Shown here: positions 33,919-43,754 of the stretch, piece by piece
How the letters are laid out: every line of letters starts with the position of its first letter
Numbering within the stretch: the first letter of the stretch is position 1
Source of the DNA: DAOTWA01 sp963702935
GTDB lineage: Bacteria > Chloroflexota > Anaerolineae > Anaerolineales > Anaerolineaceae
NCBI GenBank assembly: GCA_963702935.1
Contig: OY969772.1
Location: 4,402,001-4,466,000 of the forward strand
Direction: 5' to 3'
Length of the DNA: 64,000 nt
Made by a program: the position numbers and the translations under genes
The notes under the pieces: model-generated
What the model was told of the DNA's origin: nothing
Seen by the model: only the letters and a program-made list of their open reading frames with translations
Databases searched by the model: none

Positions 33919-35153
33919 AATATACCTCCTCTAATTTGGCTGCGATGCTCGTCCACCGGTGGTGCTCTTCGACATATTGCCGGCCTGCCTGGCCGATCCG
34001 TTCCTGCAAGGCAGGGTCATCGAGCAGGTGCACTATTGTTTTGGAAAGGGCTTCAGGCCCGCCGGCCACCAGGACGTCTCTGCCGGGGACAACCGTAAGG
34101 GCGGATACAGCTTGCGGAGAGGATACCACGGGGATGCCGCATCCCATGGCTTCCAACACCTTATTCTGGATCCCCACCCCATAGGTGACCGGTGTAACGG
34201 CCACGGTGGCCTGGTGCAAATAGGGCCGAATATCTTTAACAGTACCAGTAACCGTAATCGACGGGTTTTGCGCCAAAGCGCGTATCTCAGGTGCCGGGTC
34301 CTTTCCAACCAGGCAAAGCTTCACATCTGGCCGCTGCTTCCAGATCAGCGGCATGGTGTCCTTGATAAAATCGACTGCCATCGTCACGTTGGCGTGATAG
34401 CTCATCTTCCCGCTGATCACCAGCGTGGCGGGCTGCCTTTTTATTCCCTGGTCCGGCGAGTAATACGCCAGGTCTACGCCGTTGGGCAACACCGTGATAG
34501 GAGCCGGTTCCCACCCGTCAGGCGAGAGCTCGAGCAAGGCTTCCTTATCCATTGGCGAAGTGACCAGGACGTGATCGAACTGGCTCAAAAGCCGGCCCTC
34601 GTGCCGCCGCGTACGGGCCAGCTCGAAACGGGTCAGCCAGCGGCTCGCTTGCTTTTTGCTTTTTCCGGCGGCCTGCTGGAACAGGAGACTGATGCAGTCG
34701 ACGCTATCCCACACGACCGTTGGACGCGCTTCCTGGCCGCGCCCATTGCTGTGCGAATGACTCCCATTCCCCTGGCGCAGGCGCAGGCCATATTGGGCGC
34801 CCCGCAAGTGCTCGACGTGGATCACGTCGAACTGCTCCCTGGCTACCAGCGTATCCAGGAAGCGGGCCATCTCAGGCTGCCAGCAATATTCGGCCTGGAG
34901 GGGAATGTCCCGCGGCAGGGCCGCCAGGCTGATTTAAGTAAGACCGCCACGCAGGCAGTTGGAAAGCATATACCTCTCGACAATAATCCTTGAGCAATTC
35001 CAGGTCCGCCTTCTCTTGCGGCGTGCTCCACAACGTCACCAGGGTAATCTGGTTTCCCCGGGCTGCCAGGTGGCGGATTAGATTATAGGGCCGCACCCGA
35101 ATCAGGTTAGGAACGTAGGGAACGATGAAGAGGATGTTCAAGAATTCTGTCAT
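33860..35153 (-). CDS. GT4 family glycosyltransferase, frameshifted
   Basis: About 430 residues. The first part, MTEFLNILFIVPYVPNLIRV, runs to LPAWRSYLN, where one indel near 34930 (in AAATCAGCCTGG) moves the frame. The second part resumes as SLAALPRDIPLQAEYCWQP and continues MARFLDTLVAREQFDVIHVEHL ... WDSVDCISLLFQ ... VLPNGVDLAYYSP ... KLCLVGKDPAPEIRAL ... VAVTPVTYGVGIQNKVLEAMGCGIPVV. The last segment is the donor-binding region with the Glu of the E-x7-E-type motif of the GT4 fold. It transfers a sugar from a nucleotide donor to the growing lipid-linked glycan in the cytoplasm. The start at 35153 has only a weak ribosome-binding site. Confidence 0.85.
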
Positions 35154-35176
35154 AGGTATTTCTGCATCCCGCAGAC

Positions 35177-36741
35177 CTAACGGCGGCGAATGAACCAGAA
35201 GGCTACCAGGGCCCCTAACAGCAAGGCCACGGTAGGGATCAGAGCTTTGGCAATGACCTTGATATAATCCGTCTCGGAATATAAAGCATTCCCCTGGATT
35301 TTTTCACTGGGCGACAGAGTTGGCGACTGGTTGGTGCCCGTTGCGGCCGGCTGAGCAGTCGTATCTGTGGTGGGCGTAGGGAGCAGATCTGACGTAGATT
35401 GAGCCGTTGGGGTCGGCTGCCAGGTGGGAATGGGAGCAGGCTGTTCGGCCGGCGAAGTGCTCGTGCCCCTGGCGTACCACACCTGATACTGCCCATTGCC
35501 CGAATCCCAGATGTGCGCTTTATCCCGCACGAACCAGACCACATTCAGTTGATTCCCGTTGCTGATGGCTATTCGCGGCCACTCGGGAGCGTCCCCATCC
35601 AGGGTCACGATTGGATCCGGATTTCGACCAGGTCTTCCCGTTCCAGACCAGGTCCATGACACTGAGCGTGCTATCTCCGCTGTACAAGCGCCCGACCATG
35701 ACCAGGTGGACATTCCCGCTGCTGTCGGTGGCCATCGAGTAATCATCGAGGCGCGACTGGTAGACTTGCCATGCCCCCCACACGTTGGAGATTACCACCG
35801 GCTGAGACCAGGAACGGCCATTGGTGTCAGACAACTGATAATAGACCACGTCCTTGGGGATGCCCCACCAGGCAATCACCAGGCTGCCGTTCACGTCTTC
35901 GCCGATGGTGATGTTCTTCTCCATTTCGACATCTGGGGAAGCAAATTCTACGGGGGTAGACCAGGTTTTGCCCCCGTCGTAGGATGCGGTGTACTTGACG
36001 GTCGTGGGGTCAGCAAGCTGTCCAAGCCCGCCGCCCTGTCCGGATTCCCACACGACGTGGATATTATCCTGCTTATCGATCAAAATCTGCGGCTTGGCCG
36101 CGCCAGTCGGGTCCACCGAGATGTCCACCGGCGTTGACCAGGTCGATCCATTATCCTTGGATTGCCGATAATACAAGTGATAGCATAAAGGGCAGTTGAG
36201 CGAGGGGGCGTTTTCACTGTACACCAGGTGGAGCACGTTCTTGCTGTCCTCCGCCATGCGCGAGAAATAGCCGATCTGGTCCCCGTTGATCTGCATGGCA
36301 GGCGACCAGGAGGAAGCAGAATAAGCCGCCGCAACCGGTGAATGGGAATAATAGATGCTGGTGTTCACGTAAGTCATGTGGATCAAGCCCTGGTTATCCA
36401 CCATGAGTGCGGGGCGGGTGGCGTCTGCCCGGCCTCCTTCCTCGACCAGAGCGGCAATGTCGTTCACCTTCTTCCAGCTCTGGCCATCCGGGCTCTCCGT
36501 GTAGATCACGGCATCGTAGCCGGGGAACTCCAGACGACCAGGCGACGTGCAACTGGCCCATTGAATCCGTGGCAATGTCGGGGAACCAGGAAAATGCGCC
36601 TGGTGACGAAAGGGCCATGGGCGTTAACCAGTCCTGAGATTGGGCAGAAACAGGCCGATTGCCTACCCCCATACTCACGAACAAGAACAAGACGGCCAGA
36701 ACGACCATCCCGCATTGTTTCAAGAACCGCTTCTTCTGCAT
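35177..36741 (-). CDS. Exported beta-propeller (BNR/sialidase-like) protein with C-terminal anchor, two frameshifts
   Basis: About 520 residues. It has a signal peptide (KKRFLKQCGMVVLAVLFLFVSMGVGNRPVSA) and repeated BNR-type blades such as MALSSPGAFSWFPDIATDSMGQLHVAW, SKDNGSTWSTPVDISV, ASYDGGKTWSTPVEFA and SDTNGRSWSQPVVIS. A Pro/Thr linker follows, then a C-terminal helix (ALIPTVALLLGALVAFWFI) with RRR as stop-transfer. The frame breaks at about 36525 (after HVAWSS) and again at 35619-35624 (TCGAAATCC), each time continuing at once in another frame. No sialidase catalytic triad is recognised. It probably binds or checks glycan at the surface. It sits inside the glycan operon, between a GT-C and a GT4 gene. 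Confidence 0.75.
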
Positions 36742-36749
36742 TTAAGCAG

Positions 36750-38342
36750 TTACCTCCGTATCAAGCTGAAGGAATCCGGTTTGAGTACCAACCGGTCCTG
36801 GGCGCCCATGTACATAACCTGCAAGTCGCTCCCGTCCGGGAGGGGAACTTGTTGGGTATATTGAGGCGTTTGGTTAAACATGTCCAAGTCCGGGTCGAAT
36901 ACCACCACGGCGACCTTCTCTCCGGGCGCCAGGTTGAACCCCATTTGAGCGGGGGTGGCGTCCAGGTTGTTTGCAGGGCTGTTATCCGGTTGTCCTTGAT
37001 CCACTTCCCACTTCGCCCCCAAGGTAAACGGCAACCGGGTATATTGGGGCAGGTAATAATCAAGATGGTGCCAATTGGAAGCGATGATCACGCTGTTGTC
37101 CGGTGTAAAGCTGCTTTTTATCTCGTTGAAACGCTCTTGAAAATAATTGTCCGAATTTACGATGGTTGCCCTGGTCAGCAAACGCTGGCCGTTGGGTCCC
37201 AGGGGATACTCGGGCAAGGCCAGGAAAATAGCGGCGTTTACCAGCACCAATCCAGCGGTCACCGCCACCAGCCATCTCTGCCGGCTCTCCAGGAGGTAAA
37301 CCAGGGCCGCCGCACTGACGACCAGCAGGGCCGGCAGATAAACGAACACCAACCCTTGCTGCCCCATGTGAACGATCGTGTAATAAATGACTGCCGGCGC
37401 AATCCACAGCGCAAAGAAGATGAGCTTTTCCAGGGATTGGATCTTTCCCCTTCGCCGGACGAGCTGGAAGATATAAACCACCAGCGGGATCGCAAAAACG
37501 CTCCAACTATATAACGTATATAAGGTAAGTTTGGTTACATTTCTGTTCAAACCCCACAGCCCCGCGCCCATGAAGAGGGACGTGGTGGTCTGGAAACGCG
37601 CCGAAAAGGCATTCATGATCTGGAGATAACCGGAAAGGCCACCGCTCAGAGAAATGAGCGGCAGGAACCACGCCAGGCAGATGCCAGCGCCCAGCGCGCC
37701 GGCCAGCGCCAGGTTCTTCCAGCCCACCTTGCGCAGGGAGAACAGGATCAAGGGCGCCAGGAAGACCAGCGTTTGTTGGCGAACGCCGCCCGCGATGGCC
37801 GCCATGGCCACTGCCGGGAAAAGATAACGCAGGTCTCCTCGCATGGTTTCATACAGCCACCACGCGCAGATCGTGACCAGTAAAGCATCCACCGGATGGG
37901 GCAAAGCAATTTCCCCGTAAAACCAAAACAGGGGAGAAAACGTCAGGAAAAGAGCCGCGACGAATCCAACCGGCCGGTTGAAAACCGCTTTCCCCAGGAA
38001 ATAGATCGCCGCCATGGAGAGAACGCTGGCCCCCACGCTGATTGCCACCAGGGTGGATTGCGCGTCGTGGAAGAAATAATCGACCAGGCGGGTAAGCTCG
38101 ACGAAGATGATGTAACCGGGGGGCTGAGGCTGGTCCTTCGCCAGGTTGAAATCCTGCATGGCGAAGGCGAAATTAACCGAGTCCCAATGGTAGAGCACGT
38201 GGCTGAGGAACGGCAGCCGCGTGATCAAGCCGAGCAGCATCAGGCTGCCGGCCAGCACCCAATCATTCGCCCACAACCTTTCCAGGCCATAAGATACGGG
38301 AGCTGCTTTTTCGTGCGTGCTTGCAATACGAGTAATTCGCAT
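36750..38342 (-). CDS. GT-C fold membrane glycosyltransferase (PMT/ArnT-like)
   Basis: 530 residues with about eleven hydrophobic helices. After the first helix comes LPFLSHVLYHWDSVNFAFAMQDF; the acidic residue in H-W-D takes the position of the conserved Asp in GT-C enzymes. A Q-P-Q-P-P-G-Y segment in the first periplasmic loop is also typical of the group. The C-terminal 130 residues form a soluble extracytoplasmic domain. Such enzymes use polyprenyl-phosphate sugars to modify glycans, lipids or proteins outside the membrane. It stops 9 bases before the start of the BNR protein gene upstream of it. Confidence 0.75.
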   Translation of the reverse strand: MRITRIASTHEKAAPVSYGLERLWANDWVLAGSLMLLGLITRLPFLSHVLYHWDSVNFAFAMQDFNLAKDQPQPPGYIIFVELTRLVDYFFHDAQSTLVAISVGASVLSMAAIYFLGKAVFNRPVGFVAALFLTFSPLFWFYGEIALPHPVDALLVTICAWWLYETMRGDLRYLFPAVAMAAIAGGVRQQTLVFLAPLILFSLRKVGWKNLALAGALGAGICLAWFLPLISLSGGLSGYLQIMNAFSARFQTTTSLFMGAGLWGLNRNVTKLTLYTLYSWSVFAIPLVVYIFQLVRRRGKIQSLEKLIFFALWIAPAVIYYTIVHMGQQGLVFVYLPALLVVSAAALVYLLESRQRWLVAVTAGLVLVNAAIFLALPEYPLGPNGQRLLTRATIVNSDNYFQERFNEIKSSFTPDNSVIIASNWHHLDYYLPQYTRLPFTLGAKWEVDQGQPDNSPANNLDATPAQMGFNLAPGEKVAVVVFDPDLDMFNQTPQYTQQVPLPDGSDLQVMYMGAQDRLVLKPDSFSLIRR

Positions 38343-38366
38343 GATATTTTTAAGGCTAAAGACCGC

Positions 38367-40083
38367 TCAATTCTGAACTCTATAGACGCTGACCAGCCCT
38401 GAGGTAAACACCGGCACCAAATCGGGGACGCTGGACAGGGAGATATCCCCAATTTGCCGTTCAGCCGGCCCGTAGAAGACGTAGCTGACCTTCCCATCCT
38501 TCAGGATCTGTTCGCGTTGGGCAGCACTATCGCCGGTCGAATAGAATTCGTTTACGACGTCAGATTTGTGGAAGAAATCCAGCGTCTCGGCCCAATGCGC
38601 CAGGTATGCGTGCGCGCCGGTCATGGCCGGGATATATTGCCCGATGGTCAAGGAGCTGAAGACTACGTCATCCGGCTTGACGTGCGTATCCAGCCAGCTC
38701 ATCGCCGAGATCTCATCCTGATACAGGTAATAAGGGTAATCGTGTCGTGAAAGATCCAGGAAGCGCCAGGACCACAGGTACAAATTAGTAGGCAGGATGA
38801 CCAGCACCAGCAGCCCCGCCAGAGAACGGCGCAGGATTTCCGGATCGTTCAGCTTTCTCTTCTGAAGCGCCGGCCGGGATTGGAGCTTCTTTTTGACGAA
38901 AGGAAGGATGTAACGGAAGACTCCGCCGGTAGCAAGGATTGCCATGGGGATCTGCCAGCCGTTGAGCAAGTGAATCTGGTAATCTACCGGCAGGTAGACT
39001 AAAACGAAGCCCACCAGGAACCAGCCCAGGATGAAAAGGTCGTTGTCCTGCACCTTTTTGAGCTTCAAAGGGTTATCCCGCACCACCGTATAGATCGCCA
39101 GCAAGAGCGGAATGCCCAGCAGGAGGGGCAGTTGAAGCGGATTGGGAGTAAACACTCCCGCGTTGGAGAATTGCGCCAGCACTCCCTTCCAGATAGGGTC
39201 GAGGGAAGTGAGCATCACCGAATAGATGGCCGGCCAGCACGACAGAACCCCCACGATCAAGCCGCTCTTGACGATATACATCGGCAAGCGCCGGTCGCGC
39301 AGCGTGAGCAGCGCCCCATAAGCCGCCAGGACGCCATAAACAGACACCAGGTCGTAAGTGTGCTGCCAGCCCAGGAAGAGAGCCACCAGCCCCGCGCCTA
39401 CCGCATAGCGGATTTGCCCTTTTTTCTGGCCGCGCAGAATCAAGTCGAAGACGAACACGTACAGGAGCGCCGCGACGAAGTGGGGATATCCCAACATGCT
39501 CAGGAAGGTGTTGCCCTCGGCGACGTATACGTTCAGGGGCAACAGTAAATCCCCCCGGGTGATATATTTGAGCGCCACCAACAGCCAGCCCAGGCCCGAA
39601 GTAAAAGCGATCACCAGGAAGGCTGTTTGAACTCATCAGCCTGTCCTTCAGGAACCACTTACACATCCGGTAAGCCAGCAATAAGAACAAAATAATCGCT
39701 ACGACCCGCAGAAGCTGGAACATGCCGGCGTAGCCCAGCCCCAGCACCATATTCAAATGCCCCAACCCCCACCATAGCAGGTTGAAGAAGACGGGCCGGT
39801 TCGCTTCCGGCGTCATCATGTTGGAAGCCAGGTTAGCCGTGCTCAGCTCCCGCATCCAGGAGAAGTACTGGGCATGGTCCGGCACGTCCAGCATGATCCC
39901 CATGTACTGTTTGCCGGGCGGCGTAGACAAATACCCGTAGACGTACGGCATGCTGGTGACCACCAGCACGAAGGCGATGGTCAGGCCCACGAACCAGCGC
40001 TCGCTCAATGACCAGGAAAGCGCCCAGGTCAGAGCGCGTGGCGCCAGCGGCGCATTCATCTGCGCTTCGGTCTTATTTGCCAT
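38367..40083 (-). CDS. GT-C-like membrane protein, frameshifted
   Basis: About 570 residues. The first part has a helix near residue 32 and a periplasmic loop with GKQYMGIMLDVPDHAQYFSWMRE. It ends at about 39625-39635, where DRLM runs into another frame, which resumes QTAFLVIAFTSGLGWLL. The rest has eight or nine helices (GYPHFVAALLYVFVFDLIL, GWQHTYDLVSVYGVLAAYGALL) and a soluble C-terminal tail with VVFSSLTIGQYIPAMTGAHAYLAHW. This layout resembles GT-C proteins and related YfhO-like membrane proteins. No transferase motif is firm. It overlaps the upstream GT-C gene by 11 bases, so both are translated together. Confidence 0.65.
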
Positions 40084-41605
40084 GCGAATAACTGACCTCG
40101 TCGTGGACTTCCAGATTCGCTAAACTGCGCTGCCTGGCGCCGCCCGAGGAGCGCGCCAGCCACCAGGCGATCCCGATCACGAACAGGATGCCCGCCAACG
40201 GCAAGAGGCCGTCGATTCCTCGCAGTTTCAGCAAAGTGCCAAAATTGCGTGCGATATTCCCGCTCAGCCAATTCGGCAGGGCGTAGTCGAGCAGCGGGTT
40301 GGCAATCGTATCGGGAGGATAAGATTGCCCGGCCAGGGTCAGTCCCCAGGTAGCCACCAGAGACCACAGGGATAAGAGGACTGCCAGGGCCTTGAACCAC
40401 ACTTTGCTGCCCCATTGCTCGATCGCGAATCCGATGGACAGCGCCATAAAGGGGACGCCGGGCAGCAGGTAGCGCGGGCCAATCGAGAACCCACCCCACC
40501 ACATGATCGAGGAAGAATTGAAGACGAACATCGCCAGGATACTGGCCAGGGAGACCCAAAATTCTGCGCGATTGCGCTTGCTTCGCCACCAGAAGATGAA
40601 GCCGGGCAGCGCCAGGAGCAAGATAGGGGAAAGGACGAATAAGCCTCTGAAGAGGCCGAAGGTGATCCCCCAGATCGCATCCCAATGCGGCATCGTAAGA
40701 CTCATGAAGCCGGTATGGTGCTGGACGGTCCAATTTTCAGAATAGTCATACCCCAGGCTGATCGGGCTGCCAAAGATCGCCTGGTTGTACACCATCAATC
40801 CCACCGCTCCGATCGCCGCCACCAGGGCCACCCAACCGATCTTCTTCCATTCTTTTCGGCGGTAGAGCAGGTAGAAGACGTATACGAACAAGATCCCTGC
40901 GATCAACGCGGTGGGATACTCGCTGATCACCGCATACGCCAGCAACCCACCGATCGCCAGCAGGCGAGGCACGCTGAAGGGCTTATCTGTGCGCGCCAGG
41001 AGGAAGGCTCCCACCAGCAAAGCGGCGCTGAGCTGGTGGCTGTAGAATGCGTCTGAATAGGCAAACGCCGGCGTCAGCAAGCCGTATAACAGCGCCACGC
41101 CCGCGCTGACCAGCGGTTTGATCTTGAACCCCAGGAGCAGCAGGTAGAGGAATACGCACAACAACACCGAAGGCAGGATGGAGACGAAGAAAGTCAGCAC
41201 TACTTGCGTGATGGCGAAGCGCACCTTATCCGCGTAAATGCCGCTGCCGCTGGCATTCAACGTAGCCTGGAAAGCGCTGTTATTCCCCAGACGTGTGACC
41301 AGCCCGTTGACCACCGGGGTGTCCAGAAAAACCTTGAGTCCGGCATACAGCGGGATGCCCAGGAAGGCCGCCCCTGGGGGCTTATCGCTGTAATAGTGAC
41401 CTCCAAAATAAGCGAAATCCACCGTGTTGCCAACGTATTTATCGATCACGAAGCTGCCATCGTTGACAACGGCCACCACCATATCCAGGCGGGAATTTTG
41501 GTTATTATCTGCCCAGCGTGGAAAGAAATACGTGTAATTAACCAACAGAATCAACGCCAGCGCGATTCCATTTATTTTCTCACGACTCAACCAATATTTT
41601 TTCAT
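40073..41605 (-). CDS. GT-C-like membrane glycosyltransferase
   Basis: 510 residues with about eleven helices. The first loop is PRWADNNQNSRLDMVVAVVNDGSFVIDKYVGN, followed by GGHYYSDKPPGAAFLGIPLYAGL. The S-D-K-P-P-G segment is a hallmark of the PMT-2/ArnT-like families, where it forms part of the lipid-sugar donor site. SIMWWGGFSIGPRYLLPGVPFMAL near residue 370 is another usual segment. It lies between a GT4 gene and the next GT-C gene. It is likely to add a sugar from a polyprenyl carrier outside the membrane. Confidence 0.75.
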   Translation of the reverse strand: MKKYWLSREKINGIALALILLVNYTYFFPRWADNNQNSRLDMVVAVVNDGSFVIDKYVGNTVDFAYFGGHYYSDKPPGAAFLGIPLYAGLKVFLDTPVVNGLVTRLGNNSAFQATLNASGSGIYADKVRFAITQVVLTFFVSILPSVLLCVFLYLLLLGFKIKPLVSAGVALLYGLLTPAFAYSDAFYSHQLSAALLVGAFLLARTDKPFSVPRLLAIGGLLAYAVISEYPTALIAGILFVYVFYLLYRRKEWKKIGWVALVAAIGAVGLMVYNQAIFGSPISLGYDYSENWTVQHHTGFMSLTMPHWDAIWGITFGLFRGLFVLSPILLLALPGFIFWWRSKRNRAEFWVSLASILAMFVFNSSSIMWWGGFSIGPRYLLPGVPFMALSIGFAIEQWGSKVWFKALAVLLSLWSLVATWGLTLAGQSYPPDTIANPLLDYALPNWLSGNIARNFGTLLKLRGIDGLLPLAGILFVIGIAWWLARSSGGARQRSLANLEVHDEVSYSHGK

Positions 41606-41623
41606 CGTTCCCCTGTCCAGCTC

Positions 41624-42814
41624 TTACAAACCGCTGCTGTACACCTTATCCAGCGGACGGCAGGCGACCTGATAATCATAGGTCGTCTCGATCAAGCGGC
41701 GCCCATTAGAACCCAGCTCAGCAGCCATCTGTCGATCCGTGAGCAATCTGAGCGTAGCGGCTGCAAAATCTTGCGGTTTATCCGCGATGAGAAGGTCGCG
41801 GCCATTCTCCAGGGCGATCCCTTCGCAACCGATAGTGGTGGCGACGATAGGCAGTCCCTGCGCCAGCGCGTTCAAGATCTTCACCCGCATGCCACCGCCG
41901 GCGCGCAGCGGCACCACCATGACCCCGGCTTGCTGTAGATACGCTTGCGGATCTTCGACGTATCCGCTCACGTGGATGCTCGGGTCTTGTTTTCCTAGCT
42001 CCTGCACCTCGGCTGGCGGTCGAGCGCCCACCACATCGAAAGTCACTCCCGGCCGTTTTTCCTTGATCAGCGGATAAACCTGCCGGGCGAACCACAGAAT
42101 CCCGTCGACGTTTGGAGGCCAGAACATCGTGCCGATGTGAAGGATATGATCTGCTGCCGGGTCACGTTCGATAGGTCTGACCTCCTGGGTATCCACCGCG
42201 ATGGGGACCACCGAAATGTTGTCGACATTTCCAGCAGCTTCTCCCAAGGCGACCTTGTCCTCTTCACTGACCGCGGTTACGGCGTCGAAGCTCCGGCAGA
42301 TCTGTCCCTCGTAACTCCGTAGCCGGCGCCAATCGCGCTCGAAGAGGTATTTCTTCGCTCCGAAGCGGGTCGTCCTCGCCATTCTTTTGTAAAGCAGCCA
42401 GAGCGCATTGTGGTCGTCCAGCACCTTCCGAGCATCAGGGACACGCTCCGCATATTGCGCCATGTTGAGCTGGTCGGCGTGTACCACGTCAAAATGGGTC
42501 TCTCTGGCCAGCCGTTCCACCAGGCCGAACATAGCATCGCGTCGGTCGCGGGTGATCACCCACGGGATACCGGTGAGCAGGCTTTCCAGCAAGGCCATGG
42601 CGTCGAAGGCGATCTCCCTTTCCATCTCGACGGTATGTACCGCGTAGCAGTACTTTTTCAGATGCTCGACATCGCCCGTCTGGTCGCCGCGTACGAACGA
42701 CGCCAGCGTTATTTCGTGCTGCCGGGAAAGATATTTGATCACGTTCCACGTCTTGACCTTCGGACCGCTATCGGGCGGGTAAGGCAAGACCTGCGTCAGG
42801 AGCAGGATATGCAT
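41624..42814 (-). CDS. GT4 family glycosyltransferase
   Basis: 396 residues in two Rossmann-like halves: MHILLLTQVLPYPPDSGPKVK at the start, VVHADQLNMAQYAERVPDARKVLDDHNALW in the acceptor domain, and HILHIGTMFWPPNVDGILWFARQVYPLI, VVGARPPAEVQELG and VVPLRAGGGMRVKILNALAQGLPIVAT in the donor domain. The P-Y-P-P-D-x-G opening is shared with the GT4 encoded at 45190, which suggests a paralogous pair. The upstream GT2 gene ends 3 bases before this start. Confidence 0.88.
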   Translation of the reverse strand: MHILLLTQVLPYPPDSGPKVKTWNVIKYLSRQHEITLASFVRGDQTGDVEHLKKYCYAVHTVEMEREIAFDAMALLESLLTGIPWVITRDRRDAMFGLVERLARETHFDVVHADQLNMAQYAERVPDARKVLDDHNALWLLYKRMARTTRFGAKKYLFERDWRRLRSYEGQICRSFDAVTAVSEEDKVALGEAAGNVDNISVVPIAVDTQEVRPIERDPAADHILHIGTMFWPPNVDGILWFARQVYPLIKEKRPGVTFDVVGARPPAEVQELGKQDPSIHVSGYVEDPQAYLQQAGVMVVPLRAGGGMRVKILNALAQGLPIVATTIGCEGIALENGRDLLIADKPQDFAAATLRLLTDRQMAAELGSNGRRLIETTYDYQVACRPLDKVYSSGL

Positions 42815-42817
42815 AGA

Positions 42818-43741
42818 TCAAAATGCCCACACAGTGCCGATAAGGCGTTGGTAGCTTTGAGCCTTTTGTAAGAGGCTACGCTTTTGAAAAACGCCATAAA
42901 TAAAATAACCCCCTGCGATGCGGAGGACGCTCTCGAAGTATAACACCAATTTCAGGAAGGTAGCTGACACGACCCCGTAATGCTTGCGAAAGAATTGGAC
43001 GCGGCTTTTATACAGGCGAAGCATCGTTTCGACCGGCACCTGGCGGGAGGAACCGCCCCAAATGTGCGTCGCTTGAACCTCAGGGACGTAGCGGACTTTC
43101 CAGCCGGCTTTCTTCAAACGGTAGCACAGGTCGACTTCTTCGGAATACATGAAGAAGCTTTCGTCCAACAGCCCGATCTCGTCCAGTGCTTTGCGCCGCA
43201 ATAACATGCAGGCGCCCATGACCACGTCCACTTCCCTGAAATCGTCCATCGGCCAATAGGTCATCATATACTTTCCAAACACCCGGCTTTCAGGGAATAG
43301 CTTATCCAGGTAAAGGCACTGCCATAACTCTGTCGCGACCGTTGGAAAAGATTGGCAGGAGCGCTGCAAGCTCCCATCCTCGTAAAGCAGCTTGCAGCTC
43401 GCCGCGCCTGTATCCGCATATTCTTCCATCCTTCGAACGAGGGCCGCCAGGGTGCCCTCGAACAAGAATGCATCCGTGTTCAGCAGCAGGATGTATTCTC
43501 CCCGGGAAGCCTTGATGCCCAGGTTGTTGGCGCGGGCAAAGCCCAGGTTCTCCTGGTTCTCCAGGATCTTCACTTGAGGGAATTTATTGCGCGTGAAGGC
43601 CACGCTGTCGTCGCTGGAAGCGTTATCCACGACCCACACATCCAGGTCAAAGCCATCGGCGCCGCCATAGAGAGCGCTCAGGCATCGATCCAACAACGCG
43701 GAAGTATTCCAATTAACGATAATCACCGAGACCGCCGGCAT
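42818..43741 (-). CDS. GT2 family glycosyltransferase (rhamnosyltransferase-like)
   Basis: 307 residues. The GT-A fold begins PAVSVIIVNWNTSALLDRCL and has WVVDNASSDDSV (nucleotide-binding Asp), LGFARANNLGIKASRGEYILLLNTDA (the D-x-D-like N-T-D metal site, about 96-98) and VVMGACMLLRRKALDEIGLLDESFFMYSEEVDLCYRLKKAGW, with the E-E-V-D-L acceptor/base motif. A hydrophobic C-terminal segment may tether it to the membrane. The family adds rhamnose or similar deoxyhexoses to lipid-linked glycans. Confidence 0.9.
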   Translation of the reverse strand: MPAVSVIIVNWNTSALLDRCLSALYGGADGFDLDVWVVDNASSDDSVAFTRNKFPQVKILENQENLGFARANNLGIKASRGEYILLLNTDAFLFEGTLAALVRRMEEYADTGAASCKLLYEDGSLQRSCQSFPTVATELWQCLYLDKLFPESRVFGKYMMTYWPMDDFREVDVVMGACMLLRRKALDEIGLLDESFFMYSEEVDLCYRLKKAGWKVRYVPEVQATHIWGGSSRQVPVETMLRLYKSRVQFFRKHYGVVSATFLKLVLYFESVLRIAGGYFIYGVFQKRSLLQKAQSYQRLIGTVWAF

Positions 43742-43754
43742 TTTGACGTACCCC